Shown here piece by piece: positions 15,401 through 23,726 of a stretch of 37,597 nucleotides of DNA; positions within the stretch are counted from its first letter, which is position 1; every line of letters begins with the position of its first letter. The notes under the pieces were generated by a model. It was given only the letters and a program-made list of their open reading frames with translations, was not told where the DNA came from and ran no database searches. Source of the stretch: Methylocystis suflitae (GTDB lineage Bacteria > Pseudomonadota > Alphaproteobacteria > Rhizobiales > Beijerinckiaceae); assembly GCF_024448135.1 (NCBI RefSeq), contig NZ_JAMRYX010000097.1:1-37597 (forward strand). The letters are read 5' to 3'. The translations under genes were made by a program, and so were the position numbers.

Positions 15401-15897
15401 CCGTCAAGCGCGGCGCCACTGCGGGCCGGCTCGCCGCCGTGGTTCTGGACAGGACCGAAAGGCGCACCAAGTCCGGGTCCAAGATGGGGATCTTGCAGCT
15501 CTCGGACGTCAGCGGACAATATGAGGCGATCCTCTTCCAGGAGGGCCTGATCCAATATCGCGATCTTCTGGAGAAGGGCGCGGCGGTGCTCGTGACCCTA
15601 TCCGCGGCGGTCGAGGGCGAGGACGTCCGGGCGCGCATCGTTGCTGTCGAACCTTTGGCGGCGGCGGCGGCGCGCGGGAAAAAGGGACTGCGCGTCGTCG
15701 TCGGCGACGAGGAGCCGCTCGACGGGATTAAGAGTCGGCTCGCCGGCCGTGGCGACGGCGAGGTGTCGATTCTTCTGAAGCGCGATGCGGGACGGGAGGA
15801 AATCGAAATCCGACTGCCCGGAAGCTACCCCGTCACTCCGGAAGTGGCCGGCGCGCTGCGCGCCATTCCGGGCGTTCTGGAAGTCGAATATCTGTAG
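12436..15897 (+). CDS. dnaE: DNA polymerase III alpha subunit
   Basis: This is the catalytic subunit of the replicative polymerase, acting in the holoenzyme with the beta clamp and epsilon. The 1153 residues fit DnaE1. The N-terminal PHP domain has the HLHVHTAYS motif near residue 10. The polymerase core includes VGPGRGSGAGSLVAYAL and the catalytic aspartates in PDFDIDFCQTRRGEVIDY. The fingers show KFDFLGLKTL, YRPGPM and YQEQVMQIA, and KSHAAAYALIAYQTA follows. Late parts hold the helix-hairpin-helix region and an OB fold (about residues 990-1080). AAGG precedes the ATG at 12436. It is transcribed alone. Confidence 0.97.
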   Translation: MPAAEAGFVHLHVHTAYSLREGALSLGKLIDLAVRDLQPALAVTDTNNLFAALEFSEKAAKAGLQPIAGAQLRVDFGDGKGGAVAARDDRFANIVLLAKTEAGYRNLMRLASRAFLDVEQGEEPRLTLDALAADSGELIALTGGPDGALDRALAQGRPEQARARLATLERLYGDRLYIEVQRHSLRSERDVEPQLLDLAYRRGLPLVATNEPYFAQPADFEAHDALLCIAEGAVTSIDDRRRVSPEHYFKTRAQMCALFADLQEATANTLEIARRVSFRPQTRKPIMPRFVQEDRDAHSLDEIEAQELRRQAIEGLEQRLAAHGPAPGRTREEYAARLDFELSVIEKMRFPGYFLIVSDFIKFAKSQGIPVGPGRGSGAGSLVAYALTITDLDPVRFGLFFERFLNPERNSMPDFDIDFCQTRRGEVIDYVRRRYGADRVAQIITFGSFLARGVLRSVGRVLEMPLGQVDKLAKLVPQNPAKPVTLAEALASEQKLREAVEEDERVRRLFKIAGSLEGLFSNASTHAAGVVIGDRPLHEVTPLYRDPKSDMPATQFNMKWVEPAGLIKFDFLGLKTLTVLATASSLARRRDPGFDLAKVPLDDPATYALLGRGETVGIFQLESAGMRKALVEMHADRFEDIIALVALYRPGPMANIPTYCAVKLGDEEADYYHPKIEPILKETFGVIIYQEQVMQIAQVLSGYTLGEADMLRRAMGKKIKSEMDAQRERFVKGAIEREVKADLANFIFDLLAKFADYGFNKSHAAAYALIAYQTAWFKTHYPAEFLAASMTFDKSQTDKLAEFRDEARRMGIAVQPPSINESGVDFDVAPGAEGRLAIRYAFSALKGVGEAQAESLVRSRGARGFASLADVARRLNPREVNKKTLESLAACGAFDEIEPNRAKAFAAIEPILAAANRHAEDRKAGQNALFGEAEPADLAVPKTPPWPAAETLRREFEAAGFFLSGHPLDAYAGLLPKLRVSRWSEFAASVKRGATAGRLAAVVLDRTERRTKSGSKMGILQLSDVSGQYEAILFQEGLIQYRDLLEKGAAVLVTLSAAVEGEDVRARIVAVEPLAAAAARGKKGLRVVVGDEEPLDGIKSRLAGRGDGEVSILLKRDAGREEIEIRLPGSYPVTPEVAGALRAIPGVLEVEYL

Positions 15898-15905
15898 GGA
15901 GCTTC

Positions 15906-15930
15906 TTAAACTTAAACTATAGGTTTAAGA
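15906..15930 (+). terminator. Weak dyad after dnaE
   Basis: CTTAAAC and GTTTAAG lie inverted 9-16 bases after the dnaE stop, in an AT-rich patch ending in a short T-run near ACATTTTG. Weak but well placed for a terminator. Confidence 0.3.
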
Positions 15931-16117
15931 TCTAACATTTTGATTCAATTGTATTCACGAATATTGATGTTGAGGCAGTAGCTGCGCGAGTCGAGGAGCT
16001 GGCGCCCCGCTCGGGCGCATTCTTTCCAGCAGACGCCGGGAACAAAAACTCGTCAAACTCGTTATTGGGCCGTTAGCTCTAACTGCAACCTTTCCCTCAT
16101 CCCGCCGGGAGGCCCTC

Positions 16118-16447
16118 ATGGACGCGTTGCTCTCCGCCGCAGCCGCGATCGTTGGCGCGCCCAACGCGCAGTTCCTCGCCCTTCTCATCATCGGCGGGCT
16201 TATCGGCTGGAGCGCGACAAAGCTCTGGCATGTTCTGCACGTCGACGTTCGAGCAGGGGCGCTGGTGCTCGCGGCGGTCACGGGGGCATGGCTGACGGCC
16301 GAGCTCGCCGTTCGCGCCGGAGTGGGGCAGCGCTGCGCAGACGCGGTCTTGATCGCCGGCGCGATCGGCGCGGCGCTGTTTTGCGTCGCGTGCCGGGCGC
16401 TGCCTCACGCCGATAGATCTCCCGAGGACATTGCCGTCCGCCATTGA
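16118..16447 (+). CDS. Small inner-membrane protein of unknown function
   Basis: I do not recognise the family. The 109 residues hold hydrophobic segments around residues 3-30 (AAAAIVGAPNAQFLALLIIGG), 47-66 and 76-94, so two or three membrane helices are likely, followed by a short charged tail. GGGAGG precedes the ATG at 16118. It ends 36 bases before the lipoyl synthase start and may be cotranscribed with it. Confidence 0.65.
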   Translation: MDALLSAAAAIVGAPNAQFLALLIIGGLIGWSATKLWHVLHVDVRAGALVLAAVTGAWLTAELAVRAGVGQRCADAVLIAGAIGAALFCVACRALPHADRSPEDIAVRH

Positions 16448-16483
16448 TATGCCTAGCTTGGTGAGAGAGGAGACTCTCCACTC

Positions 16484-17464
16484 TTGACCGTGCTTGATCT
16501 CTTGAACGACGACCCCCGCAAAAAACGGGGGGAGCCGCCTCTGCGTCATCCTGAAAAGGCGGGCCGGCCCGACGCGCCCATTCTGCGCAAGCCGCCATGG
16601 ATCCGCGTCAAGGCGCCCGGTTCAAAGGCCTGGGCGGAAACCAGCGGGCTTTTGAAGGACTCCGGGCTCGCGACCGTGTGCCAGGAAGCGTCCTGTCCCA
16701 ACATCGGCGAATGCTGGGAGAAAAAGCACGCCACCTTCATGATCATGGGCGAGATCTGCACGCGCGCCTGCGCGTTCTGCAATGTCGCCACGGGCCTGCC
16801 GACGCCGCTCGACCCGACCGAGCCGGGCAGGGTCGCCAAAGCCACGCGCGCTCTCGGCCTGTCGCATGTCGTCGTGACGTCCGTCGATCGCGACGATCTC
16901 GATGACGGCGGCGCCGGCCATTTCGCCGAGACCATCGCCGCCATCCGGTCGGCCTGTCCCGAAACGACGATCGAGGTGCTCACGCCGGACTTTCTCAGGA
17001 AGCCTGGCGCGCTGGAGCGCGTAGTGGCGGCGGGCCCGGACGTCTTCAATCACAATCTCGAGACCGTGCCGTCGCTCTATGTCACCGTGCGGCCGGGCGC
17101 GCGCTATTTCCACTCGCTGCGATTGCTTCAGCGCGCCAAGGAGCTGAACCCCTCGCTTTTCACCAAATCCGGAATCATGGTCGGGCTCGGCGAGAGCCGT
17201 CTCGAAGTGATGCAGGTGATGGACGACATGCGCTCGGCGGACATCGATTTCATCACCATCGGCCAGTATCTACAGCCGACGCGCAAGCACCATGCGATCG
17301 AGCGCTTCGTGACGCCGGAGGAATTCGACTCCTATAAGACGCTCGCCTATGCGAAGGGCTTCCTCTACGTCGCCGCCTCGCCGCTCACCCGCTCGTCGCA
17401 TCATGCCGGGGAGGATTTCGCGAAATTGCGCGCGGCGCGCCAGCGACGGCTCGCGGACCGGTAA
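16484..17464 (+). CDS. lipA: Lipoyl synthase
   Basis: LipA is a radical SAM enzyme that inserts two sulfurs into octanoyl groups on E2 and GcvH proteins to make lipoyl cofactor. The 326 residues carry both iron-sulfur sites: auxiliary Cys66, Cys71, Cys77 ([12 protein letters not shown]) and radical-SAM Cys92, Cys96, Cys99 (CTRACAFC). The C-terminal RSSHHAG contains the serine ligand region. The reading frame starts with TTG at 16484; a GTG at 16490 is an alternative. A GAGAGGAG site lies about 12 bases upstream, slightly far. lipA followed by a RatA/Coq10-type gene is common in alphaproteobacteria. Confidence 0.96.
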   Translation: MTVLDLLNDDPRKKRGEPPLRHPEKAGRPDAPILRKPPWIRVKAPGSKAWAETSGLLKDSGLATVCQEASCPNIGECWEKKHATFMIMGEICTRACAFCNVATGLPTPLDPTEPGRVAKATRALGLSHVVVTSVDRDDLDDGGAGHFAETIAAIRSACPETTIEVLTPDFLRKPGALERVVAAGPDVFNHNLETVPSLYVTVRPGARYFHSLRLLQRAKELNPSLFTKSGIMVGLGESRLEVMQVMDDMRSADIDFITIGQYLQPTRKHHAIERFVTPEEFDSYKTLAYAKGFLYVAASPLTRSSHHAGEDFAKLRAARQRRLADR

Positions 17465-17516
17465 TCGAGCCGGGTGAACGAGGGACATGCGGAAGGAACA
17501 TGTGGGCGCGGCTTAG

Positions 17517-17645
17517 GCCCCCACCCCAGCCCTCCCCCGCTTCGCGGGAGAGGGAGTCGAATTGGGCGCTTCATCAGGATTTCGCTAATGCCGATCGTTA
17601 GCGTCCCTCTCCCGCGAAGCGGGGGAGGGACAGGGAGGGGGCTCG
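17517..17645. repeat. REP-type element: paired 26-bp inverted repeats
   Basis: Bases 17530-17555 are exactly complementary to 17604-17629. Each arm holds its own small palindrome (CCCGCTTCGCGGG type). Imperfect complementarity extends outward into C-rich and G-rich flanks. CCCTCCCCCGC-TTCGCGGGAGAGG is a common interspersed palindrome of alphaproteobacterial genomes. It lies between lipA and a convergent gene, where it may also end transcription from both sides. Confidence 0.8.
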
Positions 17646-17688
17646 ACCTCCCCCGATTTTGCAATTTCCCCCGAAAAGCGGAGGTAGA

Positions 17689-18183
17689 TTAAGCGCCAAG
17701 CGCGGTGGAGATTTCCGCCAGCGTGGCGCGTTCGGCGTCAGTGACCTTCACCCCGCCAAAGCCCAGAAATCCGCCCTCGACGCCCGCTTCCGCCACCAGA
17801 TTGGCGATATGGTTGAGCCAATCCTTAAACGCCTTCGACTCATTGGGCGCCTTTGAATCGAGGATGGAGGCGGTGCGGCGCAACTCGCCGAGCGCCCGAT
17901 CTTTGAATTCGTCCACCTTGGCCCCGTCGACCACGCCCTTCACCCCTTCGCGGGCGGCTGTGCGTCCGTCGGGCGTGAGAAGGTCGGCGACCACTGCCTT
18001 GATCAGCGCGTCGGCGTTCGGATCGGATCTTGCGACGGCCAAAGCCTTGGCGCTCGCGAAACCCTCCTGCAAGGTGCCGATAAAGCCGCTCGGATCGCCG
18101 GCGCTTACGGCGAAGCCGGCCAGCAGCGGCGATTCCAGCAGTTTTTTCCATTCTTCAGCTGTGAAATCAGATTTATTCGCCAT
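17689..18183 (-). CDS. Hypothetical soluble helical protein
   Basis: I do not recognise this 164-residue protein. It begins MANKSDFTAEEWKKLLESP, is rich in Ala, Lys, Asp and Glu, lacks a signal peptide or membrane helix, and is probably helical and cytosolic. GFGGVKVTDAERATLAEI near the C-terminus is distinctive. The start at 18183 is strongly supported by GGAGGGAAT just upstream; longer frames run into the divergent neighbour. It is divergent from ratA and converges on lipA across the REP element. Confidence 0.75.
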   Translation of the reverse strand: MANKSDFTAEEWKKLLESPLLAGFAVSAGDPSGFIGTLQEGFASAKALAVARSDPNADALIKAVVADLLTPDGRTAAREGVKGVVDGAKVDEFKDRALGELRRTASILDSKAPNESKAFKDWLNHIANLVAEAGVEGGFLGFGGVKVTDAERATLAEISTALGA

Positions 18184-18313
18184 TATTCCCTCCGTAGAAT
18201 ATCTCAGGAGCCAGCGAGAACTCGTCGATAGAACTGCGACGTGACGCAATTGTTCCAGCCGCGTGAATGCGGCGACTTTTGCCGCTCTCGTCAATGAACT
18301 AGAAGCTTGGCTC

Positions 18314-18784
18314 ATGAAGAGTTTTCGCAACCGTCGCTACGTGCCGCACAGCGCAGGAGAAATGTTTGCGCTGGTGCGCGACGTGGAATCCTATCCGCAA
18401 TTCGTTCCCCTCTGCGAGGCTGTTCGCATCCGCCGACGGTCGGAGATCTCGCCTGGGGTCGAGGTGTCGCTGATCGAGATGCAGGTCGGCTTCAAAGCGA
18501 TCTGCGAGCGCTATGTGAGCCGCGTCTGCTGCGACTCCAACAAACTAGACATCAGGGTCGAATGCGCCGAGGGACCGTTTCGAAAGCTCGACAATCGCTG
18601 GACATTCCGCGACGAGCCGGCGGCGAGCGGCGGCGCGCACCGGTCGATGGTCGATTTCTTCATCGCCTATGAATTCAAGAGCCCGGCGCTTGGCTTTGTG
18701 ATGGGCGCAATGTTTGATCGCGCGTTCCACAAATATGCGGACGCCTTCGCCGCACGCGCCGACCAAGTTTACGGCCGCCGCTGA
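18314..18784 (+). CDS. RatA/Coq10-type START-domain protein
   Basis: This is a polyketide-cyclase/START-fold protein of the Coq10/RatA family, which in alphaproteobacteria is usually a ubiquinone-binding chaperone for respiration. The 156 residues begin MKSFRNRRYVPHSA and contain the family block EMFALVRDVESYPQFVPLCEAV, then SLIEMQVGFKAICERYVSRV, and end near FHKYADAFAARADQVYG. The ATG at 18314 is chosen to start the conserved domain. Its 3' end overlaps the convergent cinA gene by 16 bases. A toxin role (RatA) is known only in enterobacteria and is less likely here. Confidence 0.88.
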   Translation: MKSFRNRRYVPHSAGEMFALVRDVESYPQFVPLCEAVRIRRRSEISPGVEVSLIEMQVGFKAICERYVSRVCCDSNKLDIRVECAEGPFRKLDNRWTFRDEPAASGGAHRSMVDFFIAYEFKSPALGFVMGAMFDRAFHKYADAFAARADQVYGRR

Positions 18785-19275
18785 GCCGCGTCGACGGCGT
18801 CGATCATCATGTCCAAGGCTTGCGTGACCGAGGCGGCGCGGATCTCGGCGCGCGACTGCGGTCCATAGCGCCGCTCGACATGATTGACGGCGCCGTCGCG
18901 CCGGGCGCAGGCGAAATGAACGAGCCCCACTGGCTTTTCAGGCGAGCCGCCGCCGGGTCCGGCGACGCCCGTCACCGCGACGGCGACATCGGCCAGCGAG
19001 TGATCAATGGCGCCCAGCGCCATGGCGCGCGCGACCTCGGCGCTGACCGCGCCATGCGCCTTGAGCATTGCGTCCGCGACGCCCAGCATGTCGCATTTCG
19101 CAGCGTTGGAATAGGTGACGAAGCCGCGATCGAAAACATCCGAAGCGCCGGCAATATCCGTCAGCGCCGCGGCGACGAGCCCGCCGGTGCAGGATTCGGC
19201 CGTCGTAAGACGAAGGCCCTTGGCGCGGGCGCTATCAACCAGGTTATTCGCTTTTACGTATGTCGTATCTGCCAT
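18769..19275 (-). CDS. CinA C-terminal domain protein (nicotinamide-nucleotide amidase)
   Basis: This stand-alone CinA C-terminal domain (PncC type) converts nicotinamide mononucleotide to nicotinate mononucleotide in pyridine nucleotide recycling. The 168 residues show LTTAESCTGGLVAAALTD, with the catalytic Ser/Thr region, FVTYSNAAKCDMLGV, and VTGVAGPGGGSPEKPVG. The N-terminal MoCF domain of full CinA is absent, as is usual for this subfamily. The ATG at 19275 lies in an array of 15-bp repeats that covers both the upstream region and the first codons; no strong Shine-Dalgarno is visible. Confidence 0.92.
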   Translation of the reverse strand: MADTTYVKANNLVDSARAKGLRLTTAESCTGGLVAAALTDIAGASDVFDRGFVTYSNAAKCDMLGVADAMLKAHGAVSAEVARAMALGAIDHSLADVAVAVTGVAGPGGGSPEKPVGLVHFACARRDGAVNHVERRYGPQSRAEIRAASVTQALDMMIDAVDAAQRRP

Positions 19276-19311
19276 TACGTATCTCGTAAATATGCATGAC
19301 GTATTTCATAA
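19254..19311. promoter_or_regulatory. Three 15-bp repeats across the cinA start (operator-like array)
   Basis: TTACGTATGTCGTAT (19254-19268), TTACGTATCTCGTAA (19275-19289) and TGACGTATTTCATAA (19297-19311) begin 21 and 22 bases apart, about two turns of the DNA helix. The middle copy is a dyad (TTACG...CGTAA) and abuts the cinA start codon. The pattern suggests cooperative repressor binding; the regulator is unknown. Confidence 0.5.
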
Positions 19312-19336
19312 CAGAGTTCGGTTGAACCCTCCGGCT

Positions 19337-19440
19337 GTCATTCCCGACGCGCAACGCGCGATCGGGAATCCAGAGCAAGACCAGCATTCCTAGATAGGCT
19401 CTGGATTCCCGGTCAGGCCTTCGGCCTGCCGGGAATGACA
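19337..19440. repeat. Palindromic interspersed element, copy A
   Basis: The element is bounded by GTCATTCCCG and CGGGAATGAC and has inner boundaries GGGAATCCAG and CTGGATTCCC. Each side encloses its own GC-rich palindrome. Copy B at 19992-20100 is the same element in reverse orientation. The design is typical of alphaproteobacterial REP/BIME-like repeats. Confidence 0.8.
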
Positions 19441-19466
19441 CGGCCCAACCAAACGGATCAGCCGGA

Positions 19467-19892
19467 TCATAACTCATGCGTCGGCTTGCCGCGCAGCGCC
19501 TTCACGTCGCCGCGCTGCTTCTTGCCGTCGAGACGCCTCAGCTTCGAGCCAAGCGTCGGCCGGGTCTTCTTTCGCGGCGGGGGCGGCGGAGCCGCCGCGA
19601 TGCGGATGAGGTCGATGAGGCGATCGAGCGCATCCGCCCGGTTGCGCTCCTGCGTGCGATGGCGGCGCGCTTCGATGAGGATGACGCCGTCCTTCGTCAG
19701 ACGCCTGCCGGCGAGGCGCGCCAGCCGCGCCTTCACGTCATCGGCGAGGCTGGGCGAATTGCGGATGTCGAAGCGCAGCCGCACGGCGGTTTCGACCTTC
19801 TGCACATTCTGGCCGCCGGGTCCCGACGCGCGCGCAAATTCCTCCACGATTTCCCATTCGTGGAGCGCGATTCTATCGGTCACGCGGATCAT
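19467..19892 (-). CDS. arfB: Alternative ribosome-rescue factor / peptidyl-tRNA hydrolase
   Basis: ArfB (YaeJ) frees ribosomes stalled on mRNAs lacking a stop codon by hydrolysing peptidyl-tRNA. The 141 residues contain the catalytic GGQ (residues 26-28, in ASGPGGQNVQKVETAV) of class I release-factor type. The basic C-terminal tail (PRKKTRPTLGSKLRRLDGKKQR) enters the empty mRNA channel. Length matches the family. The start at 19892 gives MIRVTDRIALHEWEI, which is the usual N-terminal strand. The gene is bracketed by two inverted copies of a palindromic repeat. Confidence 0.93.
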   Translation of the reverse strand: MIRVTDRIALHEWEIVEEFARASGPGGQNVQKVETAVRLRFDIRNSPSLADDVKARLARLAGRRLTKDGVILIEARRHRTQERNRADALDRLIDLIRIAAAPPPPPRKKTRPTLGSKLRRLDGKKQRGDVKALRGKPTHEL

Positions 19893-19991
19893 GGCGGGCC
19901 TCGGCTTTGCAAAGCGGGTTTATAGCAGAGCGCGGGGGCCAAGCGTCCATTGGCGACCGCGAGCAGTTCCTGCTTTGCCTTCCCAGCGCCG

Positions 19992-20100
19992 TGTCATTCC
20001 CGGCGGGCCGAGGCCTGACCGGGAATCCAGACCAATAATGAGGATGTTTGGTTTCGCATCTGGATTCCCGATCGCGCGCGAGCGCGCGTCGGGAATGACA
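19992..20100. repeat. Palindromic interspersed element, copy B (inverted relative to copy A)
   Basis: The same outer (GTCATTCCCG / CGGGAATGAC) and inner (GGGAATCCAG / CTGGATTCCC) boundaries as copy A are seen. The GC-rich palindromes are swapped: the GGCCTGACC type is on the left here and the CGCGCG type on the right, so B is the reverse complement of A with small changes. Confidence 0.8.
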
Positions 20101-20182
20101 ATCCGATTCGTAAGCGACACTGGATAGCTTCGGTCCGGCTCGTAGTGACGCGACTGGAGCAGATGCAGGTTCGCTCAGTCCC

Positions 20183-21391
20183 TCACGGCAGCCGCACCGT
20201 GGCGATCGCCAGCGCCGCCATGCCTTCCTGCCGGCCGGTAAATCCCAGCCGCTCGGTCGTCGTCGCCTTGATCGCGACGCGGCCGAGGTCGACGCCCATC
20301 GTCGCCGCGAGGCTTTCGCGAATCCGCTCCCGGTGGGGGCCGATCTTCGGCGCTTCGCAAATGATGGTGGCGTCGACATTGGCGATGGCGCCGCCGCGCG
20401 CCCGGACGAGTTCGCAGGCGCGCGCCAGAAAGATCGACGACGCCGCGCCCTTCCACTGCGGATCGGACGGCGGAAAATGCGCGCCGATGTCGCCCTCGGC
20501 GATGGCGCCAAGAATGGCGTCGGTGATGGCGTGGGAGACAACATCGGCGTCCGAATGGCCGGCGAGGCCATGCGTATGCGGAATCGCGACGCCGCCAAGC
20601 CAGACGGAATCGCCTGGCCCGAAGGCGTGGACGTCATAGCCCTGACCCATGCGGATGTCGGGCAGATCGGCGAATGCGGGTTGCTTCAACTGCTCCATGG
20701 CGCGGGCGAAGTCCTGTTGCGTCGTGAGTTTGAAATTGGCGGCGTCGCCTTCAAAAATATGCACCTTCAGGCCGGCGGCTTCGGCGACCATGGCGTCGTC
20801 GGTATAGTCTCGTCCGCCGGCGGCCGCAGCGCGATGGGCTGTCAAGATGAGATCGAAGCGAAAGGACTGCGGCGTCTGCACGGCGCAGAGCCTCGCGCGG
20901 TCGGGCGTCGCAACGACGACGCCGGCGGCGTCGATCTCCTTGATCGTATCGGCAAGCGGCACGCCGGGGGCGGCGGCCCCATGAATCTCGGCGGCTTCAA
21001 TCGCGCGGGCGATGAGCGCGGCGTCGGCGAAAGGACGCGCGGCGTCGTGAATCAGCACGATATCCGGCGCGCCCTCGGCCGCGAGCGCCTCTAGCCCGTT
21101 CCTGACGCTTTCCTGCCGGCTTGCGCCGCCGAAGGCCGGCGCAAGAAGCCGCGCCCGATCGGAAGCGGAAAGCTCCGCAATGCTCGCGGCATAATGGTCG
21201 AGGTCGTCTTTATGGATGACGACCTTGAGCGCGGCCTGAGGCATGGCCATATGCAGCCCATGCAGCGTTCGGCCGAGCAGCGTCATGCCGGCGATCGGTC
21301 GATATTGTTTTGGCGGGCCGTCGCCCGCCCGCGCGCCGCGGCCTCCGGCGACGACTAGGATGGCGATGGAAGGGGTGACGTGAGCGGCCAT
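20183..21391 (-). CDS. ispDF: Bifunctional IspD/IspF enzyme of the MEP isoprenoid pathway
   Basis: The N-terminal half (IspD) makes CDP-methylerythritol from MEP and CTP; the C-terminal half (IspF) cyclises the later intermediate to MEcPP. Seen in order: the nucleotide-binding loop VVAGGRGARAGDGPPKQY, VLIHDAARPF and ADTIKEI of IspD, then RMGQGYDVHAFGPGD, LAGHSDADVVSHAITDA and GDIGAHFPPSD of IspF with its zinc His/Asp ligands. The 402 residues match alphaproteobacterial fusions. It is divergent from dusB with a 100-base gap. Confidence 0.96.
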   Translation of the reverse strand: MAAHVTPSIAILVVAGGRGARAGDGPPKQYRPIAGMTLLGRTLHGLHMAMPQAALKVVIHKDDLDHYAASIAELSASDRARLLAPAFGGASRQESVRNGLEALAAEGAPDIVLIHDAARPFADAALIARAIEAAEIHGAAAPGVPLADTIKEIDAAGVVVATPDRARLCAVQTPQSFRFDLILTAHRAAAAGGRDYTDDAMVAEAAGLKVHIFEGDAANFKLTTQQDFARAMEQLKQPAFADLPDIRMGQGYDVHAFGPGDSVWLGGVAIPHTHGLAGHSDADVVSHAITDAILGAIAEGDIGAHFPPSDPQWKGAASSIFLARACELVRARGGAIANVDATIICEAPKIGPHRERIRESLAATMGVDLGRVAIKATTTERLGFTGRQEGMAALAIATVRLP

Positions 21392-21491
21392 GGCCGCTCT
21401 CTGTCGGTTTTCGCCTACGCCGTCAAATGCCGACGGGCCGGAGAAATGCTATGTTGCAACTGCGAAGGGAACTGCTTATGATGTGGGCAAG

Positions 21492-22529
21492 ATGGCTACT
21501 GCCAAAAAACTAGGCGTTGGCTTTGCCCCTTCGCCTCTGAGCATTGGCGGGATCGCGCTGACGGGTCGCGCGCTGCTCGCGCCGATGGCTGGCGTGACCG
21601 ACCCGACCATGCGCCGCATCGCGTCGCGTCTGGGGGCGTCGGCGACGGTGAGCGAGATGGTGACGGCCGCCGGCGTCGCCCGCGGCGATCGCGAGACGGC
21701 GATGCGGCTGGAGTGCGCCGGCGACGGGCCGCGAGTCATTCAGATCGCCGCGCGCGAGCCGGCGGAAATGGCGGCCGCCGCGCGAAGCGCCGAATCCTCT
21801 GGAGCTGACTGGATCGACATCAACATGGGCTGTCCTTGCAAGCGTGTCACCGGAGGCCTCGCGGGCGCCGCGCTGATGCGCGATCTCGATCAAGCGTCGC
21901 GGCTGATCTCTGCAGCACGCGAGGCAATATGCGTGCCGCTGAGCGTCAAGATGCGGTTGGGCTGGGATGAAGCGACCCGAAACGTCGCCGAGCTGGCGCG
22001 CCGCGCGGAGGCCGAAGGCGCCGCAATGATCACCGTGCATGGGCGCACGCGCCAACAGTTTTATGCGGGCCGGGCCGACTGGCGGGCGATCGCGGCGGCG
22101 AAAGCGGCCGTCCGAATTCCGGTGGTCGCCAATGGCGATTGCGCCGGCGAAGACGACGCCGTGGAGATGCTCGAGCATTCCGGCGCCGACGGAGTCATGG
22201 TCGGACGGGCTGCCATGGGGCGGCCTTGGATCGTCGGCGATATCGCGCATTTTCTGCAGACCGGCGATCGGCGGCCGCCGCCGACGTTGGCGCAACGCGC
22301 CGACATCGCGCGCGAACACCTCGAAGGACTGCTGGCGTCGATGGGCGCGTCGGCCGGGCTGAGGCACGCGCGCAAACATCTCGCCGCTTATGCCGATCGT
22401 TTGGCGGGACATGCCGCAACCGACGCGCGTCGCGCGCTGGTTACGACAGACTCGCCTGACGAGGCGGCGCGGCTGATTAAGCTGATTTTTCTGGAGGCGC
22501 AGCCTGCAGAGCAGGGGATTGCGGCATGA
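21492..22529 (+). CDS. dusB: tRNA-dihydrouridine synthase B (NifR3)
   Basis: DusB reduces uridines in the tRNA D-loop using FMN and NADPH. The 345 residues contain [15 protein letters not shown], the catalytic cysteine in [36 protein letters not shown] and VVANGDC, a TIM-barrel set typical of DusB. The ATG at 21492 starts the conserved region; the upstream in-frame stretch lies in the ispDF-dusB gap. It begins the nifR3-ntrB-ntrC operon layout known in rhizobia and Rhodobacter, and its stop overlaps the ntrB start (ATGA). Confidence 0.95.
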   Translation: MATAKKLGVGFAPSPLSIGGIALTGRALLAPMAGVTDPTMRRIASRLGASATVSEMVTAAGVARGDRETAMRLECAGDGPRVIQIAAREPAEMAAAARSAESSGADWIDINMGCPCKRVTGGLAGAALMRDLDQASRLISAAREAICVPLSVKMRLGWDEATRNVAELARRAEAEGAAMITVHGRTRQQFYAGRADWRAIAAAKAAVRIPVVANGDCAGEDDAVEMLEHSGADGVMVGRAAMGRPWIVGDIAHFLQTGDRRPPPTLAQRADIAREHLEGLLASMGASAGLRHARKHLAAYADRLAGHAATDARRALVTTDSPDEAARLIKLIFLEAQPAEQGIAA

Positions 22530-23698
22530 GCGTTTCCGACCGCCCGCGACGCAACGGCGCGCATTGCGTCGGCTATGAGCCGCTCAAGATCATCAATGAC
22601 GCCGGCCGATCATGCATGCTTGAGGCTCTGCCCAATGCGATCCTGACCATCGCGCGCGATGGCGTCATTGAGGACGCCAACGCCGCCGCGGAGGCCTTCT
22701 TTGAGCTCGGCAAGCCTCTGCTCATCGGACAGTCGCTCGATCGGCTGCTGCCGTTCGGATCGCCGCTCACCGCGCTCATCGAGCAGGTTCGCGAACGTGG
22801 CGCGACAATCAATGAATACAAGGTCGATCTCGGCCGGCCCGGCCAGGACGCCGACCGACGCGTCGACGTTCATTGCGCGCCGCTGCCCGAGGGCGATGGG
22901 CTCGTGCTTGTTATGCTGCAGGAGCGAACAATTGCCGATAAAATAGACAGGCAACTGACGCATCGCGGCGCTGTTCGCTCGGTTTCGGGGCTGGCCTCGA
23001 TGCTGGCGCATGAAATCAAGAATCCGCTGTCCGGCATTCGTGGCGCCGCACAACTGCTCGAATCGGCGCTCGGCGATCAGGACCGCGCGCTGACGCGGCT
23101 GATTTGCGACGAGACCGACCGGATTGTGCGTCTTGTCGACCGGATGGAAGTTTTTTCCGACGCGCGTCCGTTGCAGCGCGAGCAGGTGAACATCCATTCG
23201 GTGCTGGATCACGTGAAGCGCGTCGCCCAGAGCGGATTCGCCCGCAACGTTCGCTTCGTCGAGAACTACGACCCATCGCTGCCGCCGGTTTACGCCAATC
23301 GCGATCAACTGGTGCAGGCCTTCCTCAATCTCGTGAAGAACGCGGCGGAAGCCGTCGGCGAAGCCGTCGATGGGGAGATCGAACTCTCGACCGCTTTCCG
23401 GCCTGGCGTCAGTCTGCGCGCGCTTGGCGAGAAAAGCCCGATCGGACTGCCGCTCGAATTTTGCGTGCGCGACAATGGCCCCGGCGTTCCGGAAGACATC
23501 GCCGCGCATCTCTTTGATCCCTTTGTGACGACCAAGTCGACAGGAACTGGCCTCGGACTTGCACTGGTTGCGAAGATCGTCAACGACCACGGCGGCATCG
23601 TGGAGTGCGAGTCCCTCCCGAGGCGCACGACCTTCCGGGTGCTGATGCCAATGTACAGGCCGAAACGGGCCGAGCAACGCGAGGAACGGCGTGCATGA
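22526..23698 (+). CDS. ntrB: Nitrogen regulation sensor histidine kinase NtrB
   Basis: NtrB (GlnL) phosphorylates or, with PII, dephosphorylates NtrC in response to nitrogen status. The 390-residue soluble kinase has an N-terminal PAS domain (about 30-140), the phospho-histidine in [19 protein letters not shown], an N box ([12 protein letters not shown]) and G boxes ([16 protein letters not shown]). No membrane helix is present, as expected. Start and dusB stop overlap by 4 bases, so the genes are translationally coupled; ntrC follows after 28 bases. Confidence 0.95.
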   Translation: MSVSDRPRRNGAHCVGYEPLKIINDAGRSCMLEALPNAILTIARDGVIEDANAAAEAFFELGKPLLIGQSLDRLLPFGSPLTALIEQVRERGATINEYKVDLGRPGQDADRRVDVHCAPLPEGDGLVLVMLQERTIADKIDRQLTHRGAVRSVSGLASMLAHEIKNPLSGIRGAAQLLESALGDQDRALTRLICDETDRIVRLVDRMEVFSDARPLQREQVNIHSVLDHVKRVAQSGFARNVRFVENYDPSLPPVYANRDQLVQAFLNLVKNAAEAVGEAVDGEIELSTAFRPGVSLRALGEKSPIGLPLEFCVRDNGPGVPEDIAAHLFDPFVTTKSTGTGLGLALVAKIVNDHGGIVECESLPRRTTFRVLMPMYRPKRAEQREERRA

Positions 23699-23726
23699 CA
23701 TCTCGCAAAGGCGGGAGAACGAAGTA

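Noticed and set aside
17604-17645. GGGNAGGG (KOPS-like) motif pointing toward the dif candidate
   Set aside because: It falls inside a REP palindrome that also carries the complementary strand, so it gives no orientation signal.
17517-20100. Repeats considered as a CRISPR array
   Set aside because: Repeats are palindromic, unevenly spaced and too few, without unique spacers; they are REP-type elements.
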